A stretch of DNA of 55,982 nt from an uncultured Pirellula sp. (GCA_903858115.1 CAIOHR010000406.1:1-55982); one strand, 5' to 3'; counted from the stretch's first letter, positions 9,401 to 17,760 are shown. Notes: generated from the letters alone by a model not told the origin. Translations and numbers: made by a program.

Positions 9401-11010
9401 TGCGAATCGAATTTAGAAGATACTTCTTGAGTGTTCTTTCCGTCTTTCATTGCAAAGACGGGGGCTGTTTTGTCCGACGGGCCAGACTGAACAGCGAATC
9501 GCCAAAAACCTTGGCGGAACCCTTGTTGCGTTTGACCGTTAATCACGGGGCGAGAATCGTTATATCCCTGCATGCCCCAAATCCAGTTATCCAATCCGTA
9601 TTGGAAATTGCTCACACCGCCGTGCGTGTCTCCCATCGCCCAGCCAGTGATTAGCTCTTGTCGGAAATCCGCGACATCGTCACCGTCCGTATCCTTCAAA
9701 TAGACAGTCGTTGTTCCGTCCTGGATGATGGCGCCACCTCGATAGCAAACCACCGCAGTCGGAATGCTCAAACCGCTTGCGAAGACGGTAAACTTGTCTG
9801 CAACCCCATCGGCGTCTGTATCCTCGCAAATCCGAATGCGATCCCGCCCTTGCCCGACAGGTTGAAGTTCGTTCGGATAGTCGATCGTTTCGCAAAGCCA
9901 CAGTCGGCCGCGGTGATCCCAATTCATAGCCAAAGGCTTGCCTGCCAAACCTGCGAAAGAAGACTTTGGCTTGCCGCCCAAGGAGTCATCTTCACTCGCC
10001 CAAAGCTTCATCGAAAAGTCGACGGGTGTTGAGAAATGCTTGACTGAGTCCACTGCCAATAATGGGTTCTGCATCTCGCTCATCGGCTTGCCTTGCACGC
10101 CCCAACGCTCACCCGGGGTGTAATTTGGAATCTGTCCACCAACATCGACGAAGGTGAATGGTGGAAGATCTTTTGCAATAGCCGTCATTTTCGGCGCGGG
10201 TAATCGTTTGGAATCCGAGAACATAGCAACGGAACTGAGCGGTTTTTTCGCGGCCCATCGAATGCCTCGCTCTAGCAGATTGTGGAATCCTTTTTGCCCC
10301 CACGTATCCATGTTGTGGCCCCAAGCTGTATAGAAGACTCGGCCTTTCCCTTGCGTGCGAACCCACGTCCATGGCTCCGCATCCACACCCTCGGGAAGTT
10401 TGCCTTCGCGACGCGTTTCGAGGACGATGCGATCGACGGTGTTGTGTTTATGATGCGTGTAGGTTTCGTCCCAACTTTCGAATCCCTTAAAGCCTTTCAT
10501 GATTTCATGTTCTGGCTCAACGATCTCTGTGGCAAATCGCTCCCCGCCGTGCGATTTGAATTGTGCACCGGTCAGGGCGATCAACTTTGGTGAATTTTGG
10601 AAGCAAAACGAAGCACAATGCACGGGTACGAAACCACCGCCATTCTCAACGTAGTTGAGCAACGCCGACTCTTGTTCGGGATCGATACTGTCGATGTTCG
10701 CGTAGACGAGCAAAGCATCTGCCTTTGCCAATACCTCGGGCTGCAAGAGTTTTTTGATATCATCGCTGTACTCGAGTTCGATCCCGACTTGTCGAAGTGG
10801 TTCTCGTATGGCTCGATAAAGATCGGACGGTTTGTGATGCCCGTTGTCTCCAAGCATGAGAACGCGTATCGGATCCTGCCCAAGGGAAGGTGCCATCGTC
10901 GCAAACAAACTGAGGAACGCACAATAAAGGATTCGCCAAAAAGAGAGTATCTGGGTGTTCTGCATGATGGGTTCGAAAGTCGCTCGGTGGGATATCTTGC
11001 GATTCTTCAT
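6409..11010 (-). CDS. ThuA / PVC-type dehydrogenase / HEAT / cytochrome c fusion protein
   Basis: A 1533-residue exported protein. Residues about 16-45 form a signal peptide ending near SLGQ. Next come a ThuA-like (trehalose-utilisation, GATase-fold) domain (about 48-245), a large propeller of the Pirellula/Verrucomicrobium membrane-bound dehydrogenase type (about 320-740), HEAT-like helical repeats (about 770-1150), a PVC-type haem-binding domain with CALCH (about 1220) followed by GPNLTG, and a C-terminal beta domain resembling carbohydrate-binding modules. The likely role is periplasmic oxidation of a sugar or sugar derivative with electrons passed to the attached cytochrome; the substrate is unknown. 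ATG 11010 is the longest start; ATG 10965 just before the signal peptide is equally plausible. The divergent XylR-type regulator supports carbohydrate control. Confidence 0.9.
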   Translation of the reverse strand: MKNRKISHRATFEPIMQNTQILSFWRILYCAFLSLFATMAPSLGQDPIRVLMLGDNGHHKPSDLYRAIREPLRQVGIELEYSDDIKKLLQPEVLAKADALLVYANIDSIDPEQESALLNYVENGGGFVPVHCASFCFQNSPKLIALTGAQFKSHGGERFATEIVEPEHEIMKGFKGFESWDETYTHHKHNTVDRIVLETRREGKLPEGVDAEPWTWVRTQGKGRVFYTAWGHNMDTWGQKGFHNLLERGIRWAAKKPLSSVAMFSDSKRLPAPKMTAIAKDLPPFTFVDVGGQIPNYTPGERWGVQGKPMSEMQNPLLAVDSVKHFSTPVDFSMKLWASEDDSLGGKPKSSFAGLAGKPLAMNWDHRGRLWLCETIDYPNELQPVGQGRDRIRICEDTDADGVADKFTVFASGLSIPTAVVCYRGGAIIQDGTTTVYLKDTDGDDVADFRQELITGWAMGDTHGGVSNFQYGLDNWIWGMQGYNDSRPVINGQTQQGFRQGFWRFAVQSGPSDKTAPVFAMKDGKNTQEVSSKFDSHSIRVSKLEFMRSTNNNTWGIGISEEGLIFGSTANNNPSNFMPISNRYYEQVNGWSPDVLPPIADNPYFTAITKKVRQVDQFGAYTAAAGHALYTARNYPKEWWNRLAFVCEPTGHIVGSYVLDRMGGGYRSTSPFNLVASMDEWTAPTMAEVGPDGNVWMIDWYNFIVQHNPTPQGFKTGKGNAYESELRDKKHARIYRVVYEGNAGASPQTLEDAKRLIGKGLDPNNESQLVAALKHPNFLWRRTAQRLLIEKGKLTPASIDSLKALIADKTVDEAGLNTGAIHALWVLAGLNIASDSPAGLQHPSPGVRRNAIQAAAGSLVSMKAIAQSGLLLDSDAQVRLAALLKVADSTGADEATEIAMADPTAIATADGVASDRWLLDAWTSAASKHWKNVLPRLMKCKTAQSPEALKRIAIVAEHASRSRLTPSDFEILGTEPGQQGIADAIVQGLAKGWPKDFTIKAPEALGEKITQVWLKGATSVDTKSQVLILANNAGLPSMAEALNKIVAELATVFADGNASVEARIAAAKQAILLQPSNAELVDQLLGQLGAQSSPELYSGVLQGIGSARVEGLGSKLIERSNRLPPEFRRNAIRMLISRPQTTNELLDLIESGKVSWNDVQLDQKQALREHPTEAIRNRALELLKSKGLALNADRQKVVDSWMDLTHMDGDMTNGKVMYQKHCALCHVHGTMGVQIGPNLTGMAVHPKEELLVHILDPSRSVEGNFRTYSIRKTDDTIVTGMLASESKTSLEIINSLAKKEVVLREDIDELIASQKSLMPEGFENQMNRDEMRDLLEFLTSKGKYVPLMINSVATSITTKGMFFEDSGTAERLVFREWGVKTFNEIPFMLIDPSNSQVPNAIMLYGPNGIKAPKMPKQVELPCRTSAAAIHFLSGIGGWSFPASRKGTVSMIVRLTYANGKTEDHELINGEHFADYISRIDVPKSEFAFNMSGRQLRYLSVKPQSRDPLAKIELVKGSDSSAPIVMAMTIQTTE

Positions 11011-11106
11011 AGGATTGGTTGCAACAAGAGAGTGGGGAGGAAACTAGAAATTCGCGAGGCCGCAGAGGAACAAAAGAAATTCTAGCATGCTAACAATTCG
11101 TAGGCA

Positions 11107-11175
11107 GCGAGCATCACCGAAGATGCGTAACGCATGATACGGCGGTGAGTCCGCAGGGGACGGATCAAAGCTCGC
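11107..11175. promoter_or_regulatory. Nested inverted repeats, possible three-way junction
   Basis: An outer pair GCGAGC (11107-11112) / GCTCGC (11170-11175) encloses two arms. One arm has TCACCG (11114-11119) / CGGTGA (11143-11148) with an inner ATGCG/CGCAT hairpin (11123-11135). The other has TCCG (11150-11153) / CGGA (11161-11164). On the minus strand it would lie about 97 bases upstream of the dehydrogenase start, as a 5' leader. On the plus strand it lies before the regulator promoter. It could be a structured RNA, an operator for the XylR-type regulator, or a dispersed repeat. Confidence 0.5.
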
Positions 11176-11206
11176 AAAATTCGAAACACAAAAACATCAG
11201 CCTATA

Positions 11207-11236
11207 TTCAACCGTAGCATTAGTTTGTGCTATGAT
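11207..11236 (+). promoter_or_regulatory. Probable promoter of the XylR-type regulator
   Basis: TTCAAC (11207-11212), an 18-bp spacer and TATGAT (11231-11236) lie in an AT-rich stretch just before the ATG at 11269. The -10 match is good and the -35 match moderate. No clear Shine-Dalgarno sequence follows. Confidence 0.5.
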
Positions 11237-11268
11237 AAAATGCGCAAAAAAATTGAGCTTTTTTACAA

Positions 11269-12465
11269 ATGATTCGAAAACGCAAGTCGGTCGCATTGTT
11301 GATTGAAACTTCGAATGCTTATGCACGCGGCATTCTGGAGGGAATTGTGGAGTATCAACGATCGAGGGACCATTGGTCAATCTATCTACCCGAATTGGAT
11401 CGTGGGGCCAATCCCCCGAGTTGGTTTCGTCGTTGGAGTGGCGATGGGGTGATTGCTCGGATCGAAACCGATACGATCGCTGCGTTGGTTTCGTCCCTTC
11501 GTGTTCCAACCATCGATGTCAGTGCCGCCAGGCGAGTTCCCAAGATCCCGTGGGTCGAGACCGATGACCGTCGGGTTGCTGATTTGGCGTACGAACATCT
11601 TCGCGAAAAAGGGTTTCGCCATTTTGCCTTTTGCGGTCCGAAGGGATTCAATTGGTCCAAGTGGCGAGAGGAATACTTTCGAAAACGGTGCGACAAAGAT
11701 GGACTGGGTTGTTCCACGTATTGGACTTCGATGCAGCGTCAAACGGCACCGAACACAGTAAATGCAACTCTGCCATCCAAGTCCCAGATGGAAGACTGGC
11801 TGCAATCGCTGCCTAAGCCGACGGGTTTGTTTTGCGCGTACGATATTCAAGCCCAGATTGTACTGGACCAATGCCGCAATCTAGAGATTCAAGTTCCAGA
11901 GCAAATCGCTGTTATCGGAGTGGACAATGATTCTATTCTTTGCAATCTGTCTCACCCTCCTCTTTCGAGCGTTATTCCCGATTCGCGTGGGGCTGGTTTC
12001 TACGCGGCCGAGCTTCTCGATGAATGGATGAATCAAAGTCATTCGAAGAAATCGCCAACCGCTTCGATGTTCACCAAGTCTTCGAAGCTACTCGAGCCTC
12101 TGGGTGTTGAGCAACGACAGTCCACCGACATCACTGCGGTGACGTATCCCAATGTAGCCGCCGCCGTGAGATTCATTCGAGATCATGCATGCGATGGGAT
12201 CGATGTGAGTCATGTCTTGCAACATGTGCCGCTTTCTCGTCGAAAGCTGGAGTATCAGTTCGTCGAAGCGATCGGCTGCACGCCGCATGCGATGATCACG
12301 CGCATTCGTTTAGCGAGGGTGAGCCATCTATTGCGAGAATCGGAATTGTCTCTCGAAGAGATTGCCAACCGATGCGGATTCGAGCATCCAGAGTATATGA
12401 GCGTCGTCTTCAAACGGATGACGGGCATATCCCCCGGACAGTTTCGACGATCGAAACTCGCCTGA
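11269..12465 (+). CDS. XylR-type transcriptional regulator (LacI-like sensor plus AraC HTH)
   Basis: A 398-residue cytoplasmic regulator. Residues about 5-275 resemble the LacI/periplasmic sugar-binding fold (opening VALLIETSNAYARGILEGI, later GVIARIETD, CAYDIQAQIV and VIGVDNDSILC). Residues about 290-398 are an AraC-type double helix-turn-helix ending with SLEEIANRCGFEHPEYMSVVFK and GISPGQFR. This architecture is that of XylR, which binds a sugar and activates pentose genes. In Planctomycetes such proteins commonly sit beside ThuA or dehydrogenase genes. It diverges from the 4.6-kb dehydrogenase gene and is the obvious candidate to control it. The sugar cannot be read from the sequence. Confidence 0.93.
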   Translation: MIRKRKSVALLIETSNAYARGILEGIVEYQRSRDHWSIYLPELDRGANPPSWFRRWSGDGVIARIETDTIAALVSSLRVPTIDVSAARRVPKIPWVETDDRRVADLAYEHLREKGFRHFAFCGPKGFNWSKWREEYFRKRCDKDGLGCSTYWTSMQRQTAPNTVNATLPSKSQMEDWLQSLPKPTGLFCAYDIQAQIVLDQCRNLEIQVPEQIAVIGVDNDSILCNLSHPPLSSVIPDSRGAGFYAAELLDEWMNQSHSKKSPTASMFTKSSKLLEPLGVEQRQSTDITAVTYPNVAAAVRFIRDHACDGIDVSHVLQHVPLSRRKLEYQFVEAIGCTPHAMITRIRLARVSHLLRESELSLEEIANRCGFEHPEYMSVVFKRMTGISPGQFRRSKLA

Positions 12466-12656
12466 AATAATTTGCATGGGTGGCACTTCTGGCATGTTTT
12501 GATTAAACGAGTCGTTATACATTCATCCAATCACATGACAAGTATCTTCATGGGTCGACACAGCGTCGCGTTCGCTCCATACTCTATCGACTCCTCTAGC
12601 TTCGCATGCCCAGCTAAAGTTTTCGTAGCGTTCCAGTTCCGTTCCTTGAAGTGTGA

Positions 12657-13138
12657 GAGCTGGCGTCACTCCATAAACTGAGTGTTTATCGCTGCCCGAG
12701 TGCACTAAAGGACTTCGCTGGCAAGCAGGACTATGGTGGTGTTATGGGCACAACGCTCGCGGGTCTTCCGTTGGGCAATGGTCCGAATGAGGCTTTCGGA
12801 TGTGGTGCTATGCTCGTCACTTCAGCATCACAAAGGGTCGCATTGCGCATGAGTACCATCATGGATGGTTTAAGCTCGACGGTTGTATCGCAGAGTCGAT
12901 TGATCGCAGTGAACATGCGTCAGGGCGTTGGGCTTGCGGACTTAATTGCTTCTCTCAAGGAGAAGCACTTTCAAATCATAACAGTCAAGGGGATATGGAG
13001 TCATGGCACAAAGCAGGTGTTCCGGTCACCTTTGTGGACGGCCATGTGTCACTTCTGTCTTTGTATATCGACACCCAAATACTTGGGGCTCTATGTACGA
13101 GAAATGGAAGGGAACCGATCTCTGAGTCTTTTGACTAA
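12657..13138 (+). pseudogene. Frameshifted DUF1559 (prepilin-like) gene remnant
   Basis: Two reading frames together match the C-terminal part of a planctomycete DUF1559 protein. The first, from about 12657, reads LSVYRCPSA, then QDYGGVMGTTLAGLPLGNGP and IMDGLSSTVVSQ, the usual order in the family. The second, after a shift near 12915, reads GRWACGLNCFSQGE, then SWHKAGVPVTFVDGHVS and LGALCTRNGREPISESFD up to the stop at 13138. The latter is the H-x9-DG motif and ending of DUF1559. The N-terminal prepilin helix is missing, because the upstream sequence has stops. Intact relatives are surface or secreted proteins with a type IV pilin-like N-terminus. Confidence 0.8.
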
Positions 13139-13437
13139 GGTACTGCAAGCATGGACATGGCTTGCTGGTTTAACTCCATGATGGACATCGTGATGCCCAC
13201 TTCTCGAAGAAAGGATTGTGTCCGACTTTTCACGCCATTGACTGTTTGAATGTTTGTTGCTTGCGGCACCTTCCCAAGTGCCTTGCAGCGACACCGATTC
13301 AACCGCGGAGGTGACATGCAATTCAAAGTCGGGTGAAATGTAATCGCCCGCTTTCTCGGCTAGTTCTTTTTGAGACTAGCCCCGTTTGACTCGTAATTCG
13401 CGAAGTACTTGCTGTTGACTTGTTGAAATCGACTCAT
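13135..13437 (-). pseudogene. Probable broken XRE-type regulator
   Basis: A strong ribosome binding site AAGGAGG precedes an ATG at 13437, but that frame stops after about 25 codons. The next frame reads QQQVLRELRVKRG, a TAG stop, then SQKELAEKAGD, which together look like the helix-turn-helix of an XRE/Cro family regulator. Further down, a third frame ends at 13135. A frameshift and an in-frame stop would both be needed to restore the gene. The match is short, so this is a tentative reading. It lies tail-to-tail with the DUF1559 remnant. Confidence 0.4.
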
Positions 13438-14470
13438 CTAGATCCTCCTTGTCGCTTGCGGGCAGTTGATTTAGCTAAAAAACGAGAAACAACCGCTAGC
13501 TATTGAACGCTAGCCCCAGTTTTCGTCCCGTCTTGTGTTCTGCATTAGTGCTTCTGTCTTACCATAGACGGTTGGTCGTCATCGCTGGAAGGAGCAACAC
13601 AGTGCATATAGGATGCCAGCAAAGGGCATACAGGATGCCAACACCGCGGGCGCGAGACGGTGTTGAACATCCCCTAGAGCTCGACCATGGATGGCGAGTT
13701 GGCGGTATCGACGGATTTCGGGAATGGCGTTGTTCCGGTCCTTATGGAGATCGATCAAACTGCTGGCCTGGAAGCGCTGAACCTATTTGAACTAAAAAAA
13801 TGGGATTGGATAGGAACGGAAGTGGAACGATCGTGCTTTTTTGAGCACTTCATCGCCCTTCGAGTTTTTCCGCAGGCAGCGGCCACTCGTCCTGAAACCC
13901 GCAACGTATGGGCACGCATATTGGGGAAAGATAACGCCCAGATTCGAGCCTTCATCGCCGCCCATGAGGCTTTATTTCGTTTCGCCTTAAGGACAGATTT
14001 TGGTCCTTGAGACCAATGTGGTCCAACAATCGCCTCTGGATATAACGAAAAATTTTGGATGGCAAAATCGAAGTAAAATTGATCTTTCTGTAAGCATTGG
14101 AAGAATGACAGAGATTTCATTGCACGATGTGGTGATTGGTCTCCAGATGGTTCTTAGGCCGTCGTCGGTTCCTATGAATGGATCTATCGGATCGGAGCTT
14201 CCGCGATGAGACCTGAGAATATGCTCCCAAAGAATACAATAACCGACGAGGCGGCGTGTCGATCGAGCAATGGGATATGGGCCTCAAGCACTGAGGTGAA
14301 CGCTCCTCACTACATTTCTCCTGACCTTATCTGTCAAGCGTGCGTTTCAGATTTTCTACAGCGTGATCCAATCCCAGAGGATGTGCCCGCAAGGAATACA
14401 TTGATTCAAATTGTATCGACAGGGCATGGCGCTTTGGTCTGGGGTGAAAAGTGATATTTACGCTGGAAAA
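13438..14470. other. Decayed or unassigned region
   Basis: About 1 kb without a recognisable gene. Short open frames exist on the plus strand (13687-14010 of 107 codons, and 14206-14454 of 82 codons) and on the minus strand (13755-14120), but none has a clear ribosome binding site, domain or consistent coding character. Together with the two broken genes to the left, this suggests a site where accessory DNA has accumulated and decayed. A 107- or 82-residue unknown protein cannot be excluded. Confidence 0.5.
13604..13640. repeat. 15-bp direct repeat x 2
   Basis: GCATATAGGATGCCA (13604-13618) recurs as GCATACAGGATGCCA (13626-13640), one base different, period 22. It lies in the decayed region and might be the remains of an element end or an iteron-like site. 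Confidence 0.6.
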
Positions 14471-15259
14471 CTACTTGAGAAACAAAACAACAATTAAGCC
14501 GATGCAAAGTCCAAGGGAAACGATGGCAAGAATGCTGATCGCAATCCATTGTTGACGTCGCTTTCGGATCTTGCGCTGTGCTGCTACGCTGGCCGTAATT
14601 GAGGAAGATGCTGTGGCTGACGGGCGAGCAATGGTGAACGATATGTCGGGTTTTGGATTCGATGGATCGTTACCGATCTTTTCGTAGGAGGGGGCTTCGG
14701 ATTGGGGTGCAGATGCAACAGAATAAAGTTCTGGTAGTAACGTTGCTGACGGAACCCATTGAGGTTGCCCTTCACGCCACAACAGTGAATCGCTAGTAAC
14801 TCTATTCTCTAGAATCCAGAGCTGAAGCAGTTGTTGGTCTGCAGGTCCGTATTGACCTCCACTGGGGGGACGAACATACCAAGCCGCATTCGGAGCAGAG
14901 GCAAACGCGTTGGGCAGAGTCTGCGGATTTGTAATCTCGGTTCTGGTTTGAAGTGACGATCGATTGTCGCTCTGTTGCTTGGCAGTCGATGTGACTGACG
15001 GTTGCGTTTTGTTGGACGGACTGGATTGGGCTGGTTTGCGTGTCTCCGTTGCTAGATGCTTCGTTGCTACGGTACTTCGAGCTGGCGCGTCTGCTATGGA
15101 CTCGGATTTGCCATCCAAAATAGGGATGGAGTATTCCGTGCTTTCAATTGGAATACGAAAAGACTTGTTGCAATGAGGACATTTGCCACGTTTGCCACCC
15201 TGAAAGTCTTTCACATGCATTGCGTAGCTACAATGATGGCAGGTAAAGCGAATTCCCAT
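14471..15259 (-). CDS. Zinc-ribbon and GYF-domain membrane protein
   Basis: A 262-residue protein. The N-terminus is a zinc ribbon (CHHC near residue 6 and CPHC near 28). A Ser/Thr/Lys/Gln-rich linker follows. About residues 125-180 form a GYF_2 domain with WYVRPPSGGQYGPADQQLL and SLLWREGQPQWVPA-type sequence. The last 25 residues are a hydrophobic membrane anchor (ISILAIVSLGLCIGLIVVLF). It is tail-anchored with a cytoplasmic body. Planctomycetes carry many such proteins; GYF domains bind proline-rich partners, but no partner is known. I start at ATG 15259 because the zinc ribbon begins there; the longer frame to 15310 overlaps the preceding gene. It lies 29 bp after the cytochrome gene and is probably co-transcribed with it. 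Confidence 0.85.
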   Translation of the reverse strand: MGIRFTCHHCSYAMHVKDFQGGKRGKCPHCNKSFRIPIESTEYSIPILDGKSESIADAPARSTVATKHLATETRKPAQSSPSNKTQPSVTSTAKQQSDNRSSLQTRTEITNPQTLPNAFASAPNAAWYVRPPSGGQYGPADQQLLQLWILENRVTSDSLLWREGQPQWVPSATLLPELYSVASAPQSEAPSYEKIGNDPSNPKPDISFTIARPSATASSSITASVAAQRKIRKRRQQWIAISILAIVSLGLCIGLIVVLFLK

Positions 15260-15288
15260 ATCAGTCTTTCGTTCCGACTTTCGAGTCT

Positions 15289-16284
15289 CTAGCGATAGGA
15301 TTCGTGGCACTTGTTGCAGGATTGATCCACTTTTCCGACTGCAACTCTAGCCCCCTCTGCGTCATCGCTCCTAGCGGTTCTGCGCACATCGAGGGCAGCA
15401 GCAACCATTGATTTCGATAGTTCGACGTAGGTTTCATCGTCTGCATCGGTCATGCCATTTTGGTGAAGAACGATTCCGTAAGCGGCGATCAGTTCCGCGT
15501 AACGAATGATATCTGCTTGAGATTGTTTGAACTGCTTTTCATTATTCACGTTCGGTGCAAGATTCTCACGGAGCGCCCATTCAAGGATCTGCATTGTCGG
15601 TCCTCGGTCAGCAATATCTTCCCAATTCACTTCATCAGCGGTACCACTGATTTTAGTTCCTTTCAAGAGGTCCTGAAGCGCTTGATGCCTTTCTTTGGCT
15701 TCATTGAAGACAGGCAATGTCCCGACTTTGCAATTGGAGGCAGTTCTGGCGAATACGCGTTGGGCATACTCAGCTGAGTTTTTCCAGCGGATATCCTCTG
15801 GGTATCGAACGACGATTGCCATGAGCGTTGCAATCAAAGTGAATTCCTTGCGTGCTTCACCGAATCCTCCACCGGCAAACTTCGCGGGAGTCGTAACGAC
15901 TTTATCCAGTTTCGATTTCGACTCTTTGATAAGATCTTCGATCGACTCGCCTGAGATCGTTGATTTCCAAATCGAGTCTCCCGCCCCGGGTTTCGCGGAT
16001 GCGTCGGCGGCTATGGCAGCGGATGATTCTCCCTGCGGACGCGGTGTGGTCATCACGTTGGTGGCATTAGCCACAGTAGGGCGATCTCCTTGAAGCTGTG
16101 CCAAAGCGTCTTCAAAAAAGACACCGTCAAACTGGCCCGCTTTAAACTCCGGAGGTGTGACTCTTTTGTGTCGTTTGATTTGCCTTTGTCCCCAAACCAT
16201 TCCTTGGAATAAACATCCAATAATGGCCACCAACATTAGTGATTTTTGGAGACTCGCGCGCCGCGAAAGGAAAGTTCGAGCCAT
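15289..16284 (-). CDS. Exported class II-type cytochrome c
   Basis: A 331-residue exported protein. Residues about 12-33 are a signal peptide ending near VWGQ. The C-terminal half is helical and ends in CNKCHESYR, with Cys323, Cys326 and His327 as the haem c site. A haem motif at the very C-terminus of a helical bundle is the arrangement of class II cytochromes c (c'/c556), although this protein is about twice their length. The N-terminal part, with KRHKRVTPPEFKAGQFDGVFF and a Pro/Ala-rich linker, is not recognised. The role is probably electron transfer or small-ligand binding in the periplasm. The following zinc-ribbon/GYF gene is 29 bp away. The 180 bases upstream separate it from the desaturase gene. 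Confidence 0.85.
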   Translation of the reverse strand: MARTFLSRRASLQKSLMLVAIIGCLFQGMVWGQRQIKRHKRVTPPEFKAGQFDGVFFEDALAQLQGDRPTVANATNVMTTPRPQGESSAAIAADASAKPGAGDSIWKSTISGESIEDLIKESKSKLDKVVTTPAKFAGGGFGEARKEFTLIATLMAIVVRYPEDIRWKNSAEYAQRVFARTASNCKVGTLPVFNEAKERHQALQDLLKGTKISGTADEVNWEDIADRGPTMQILEWALRENLAPNVNNEKQFKQSQADIIRYAELIAAYGIVLHQNGMTDADDETYVELSKSMVAAALDVRRTARSDDAEGARVAVGKVDQSCNKCHESYR

Positions 16285-16464
16285 ACTTCACCAAAAGGAA
16301 AAATAGTCGAGAATGCATCCGCCATCCTCGATTTGTTGCAGAAAGAGCACTCCAGTGCAGCACCGTGTCTCGGATGAAAGAGAGTCAAATAAGTGTACTA
16401 TAACGGCGCCGTGGTAAAGTAGCACAAAGAGTCATCTTCTTCTAGAAGTCGATTACAGCGGAGC

Positions 16465-17439
16465 TTACTGGCGAGGCACTGGCTTTGCACGGACCACGTC
16501 TGTTGCTAGTCCGATCTTCTCCAGGAGAAGAATGACCCACCAAGACATGTCAAACTCGAACCAGCGATGGCCATGGTGAGCGGCACGCGGCTGTGCGTGG
16601 TGGTTATTGTGCCAACCTTCACCGTGCGAAATGAGAGCCACTAGCCAATTGTTGCGGCTGTCGTCTCGAGTCTTGTAATTCTTATAGCCGAACATGTGCC
16701 CTAGAGAATTGACGCTCCATGTTCCGTGGAGGACGAAAACGGTGCGCACGAAAACGCCCCAAACGAGCCAACTCGAGGCTAGTTGTATCGAGGTTCCTAA
16801 GCCGCCATACAGGAAGCCAACCAGACCGCCAGCTAAGATGAAGCAAGCGGCATGCAACCAAAATATCTTGACCCACAATCCTCGCTTTTCGAGTTTCAGA
16901 TAGAATGGGTCTTTCAGCAAGTCGCGAACATATCTCTCAAAGCTCGTCACGGAATCATGGTCTCGGTTGCGATGGAGTACCCAGCCAACATGCCCCCACA
17001 GCAAATTGACGAGAGGCGTGTGGGGGTCCGGTTGTTGATCGCTGTGTTGATGATGCATGCGATGGATCGCAACCCATCGCGCGGGACTATCCTGAAGATT
17101 GCAAAGACCCAATATCGCGAATGTATGTTCCAACCATTTTGGGCAGTTGAATCCACGGTGCGTGAGCAATCGGTGGTATCCGATGGTGATACCTAGCATT
17201 CCAAATGTGAAGTGCCCGAGGATTGCCAAAACCAATCCCGACCAACTGAAGAACCACGGCACGAAAGCCAACAAAGCGAACGCGTGCAAAACCGCGAGTG
17301 GCACCACATAAAGCCAATACACTCGCAGGGGTGTAGCACTTTTCGGAGGAAGAACATGTGGAACTTTGCCCGAGGATTCCCCTAACGAGGCCAATTCAGC
17401 GTCTGCGTTTGCGATATCGATTAAGTCGGATGCGCTCAT
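16465..17439 (-). CDS. Membrane acyl-CoA/acyl-lipid desaturase
   Basis: A 324-residue integral membrane desaturase of the stearoyl-CoA desaturase (delta-9) type. The three histidine boxes that bind the di-iron centre are present: HRLLTHR, HRMHH and HNNHH (the last followed by AQPRAAHHG). Four hydrophobic membrane segments lie around the boxes. It inserts a cis double bond into saturated acyl chains, adjusting membrane fluidity. There is no fused cytochrome b5, so electrons must come from a separate ferredoxin or similar carrier. Start at ATG 17439; a TTG 30 bases upstream would add ten residues. It appears monocistronic. Confidence 0.93.
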   Translation of the reverse strand: MSASDLIDIANADAELASLGESSGKVPHVLPPKSATPLRVYWLYVVPLAVLHAFALLAFVPWFFSWSGLVLAILGHFTFGMLGITIGYHRLLTHRGFNCPKWLEHTFAILGLCNLQDSPARWVAIHRMHHQHSDQQPDPHTPLVNLLWGHVGWVLHRNRDHDSVTSFERYVRDLLKDPFYLKLEKRGLWVKIFWLHAACFILAGGLVGFLYGGLGTSIQLASSWLVWGVFVRTVFVLHGTWSVNSLGHMFGYKNYKTRDDSRNNWLVALISHGEGWHNNHHAQPRAAHHGHRWFEFDMSWWVILLLEKIGLATDVVRAKPVPRQ

Positions 17440-17760
17440 GGAGCAACGAAATTCTCTGTAGGAGGACAATTTTCCAGTCAGAACCGTAGTATCTCAGGTG
17501 AGATCCAATTGGTCGACGGGGCAAATAAAAAAACGATGTAGTTATGTACCGTTCTTGATTCCACCGACGCAACATGGTTAAATCCGACTCTCGAGTTTTG
17601 TTGGAGTTTAAATGACATTGCAACTGTGACTGGCAGTCACATTCGTGCGAACCCTGGAATTGAATGGTTCTGTTCCGCACACCTAGCTTCCGAGGCTTTG
17701 CTTCCATGGCTAGATTGTGCATGCATTCCGATGAATTGAATTTACCAATCGAATTGATGC
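17440..17760. other. Intergenic region between divergent genes
   Basis: Between the desaturase (minus) and the SDR gene (plus). It should hold both promoters. I see no clear -35/-10 pair, hairpin or small gene in it. Confidence 0.4.

Noticed and set aside
11107..11175. tRNA-like cloverleaf
   Set aside because: The arms have the wrong lengths, there is no CCA-type acceptor or T-loop sequence, and no anticodon arm of the right size.
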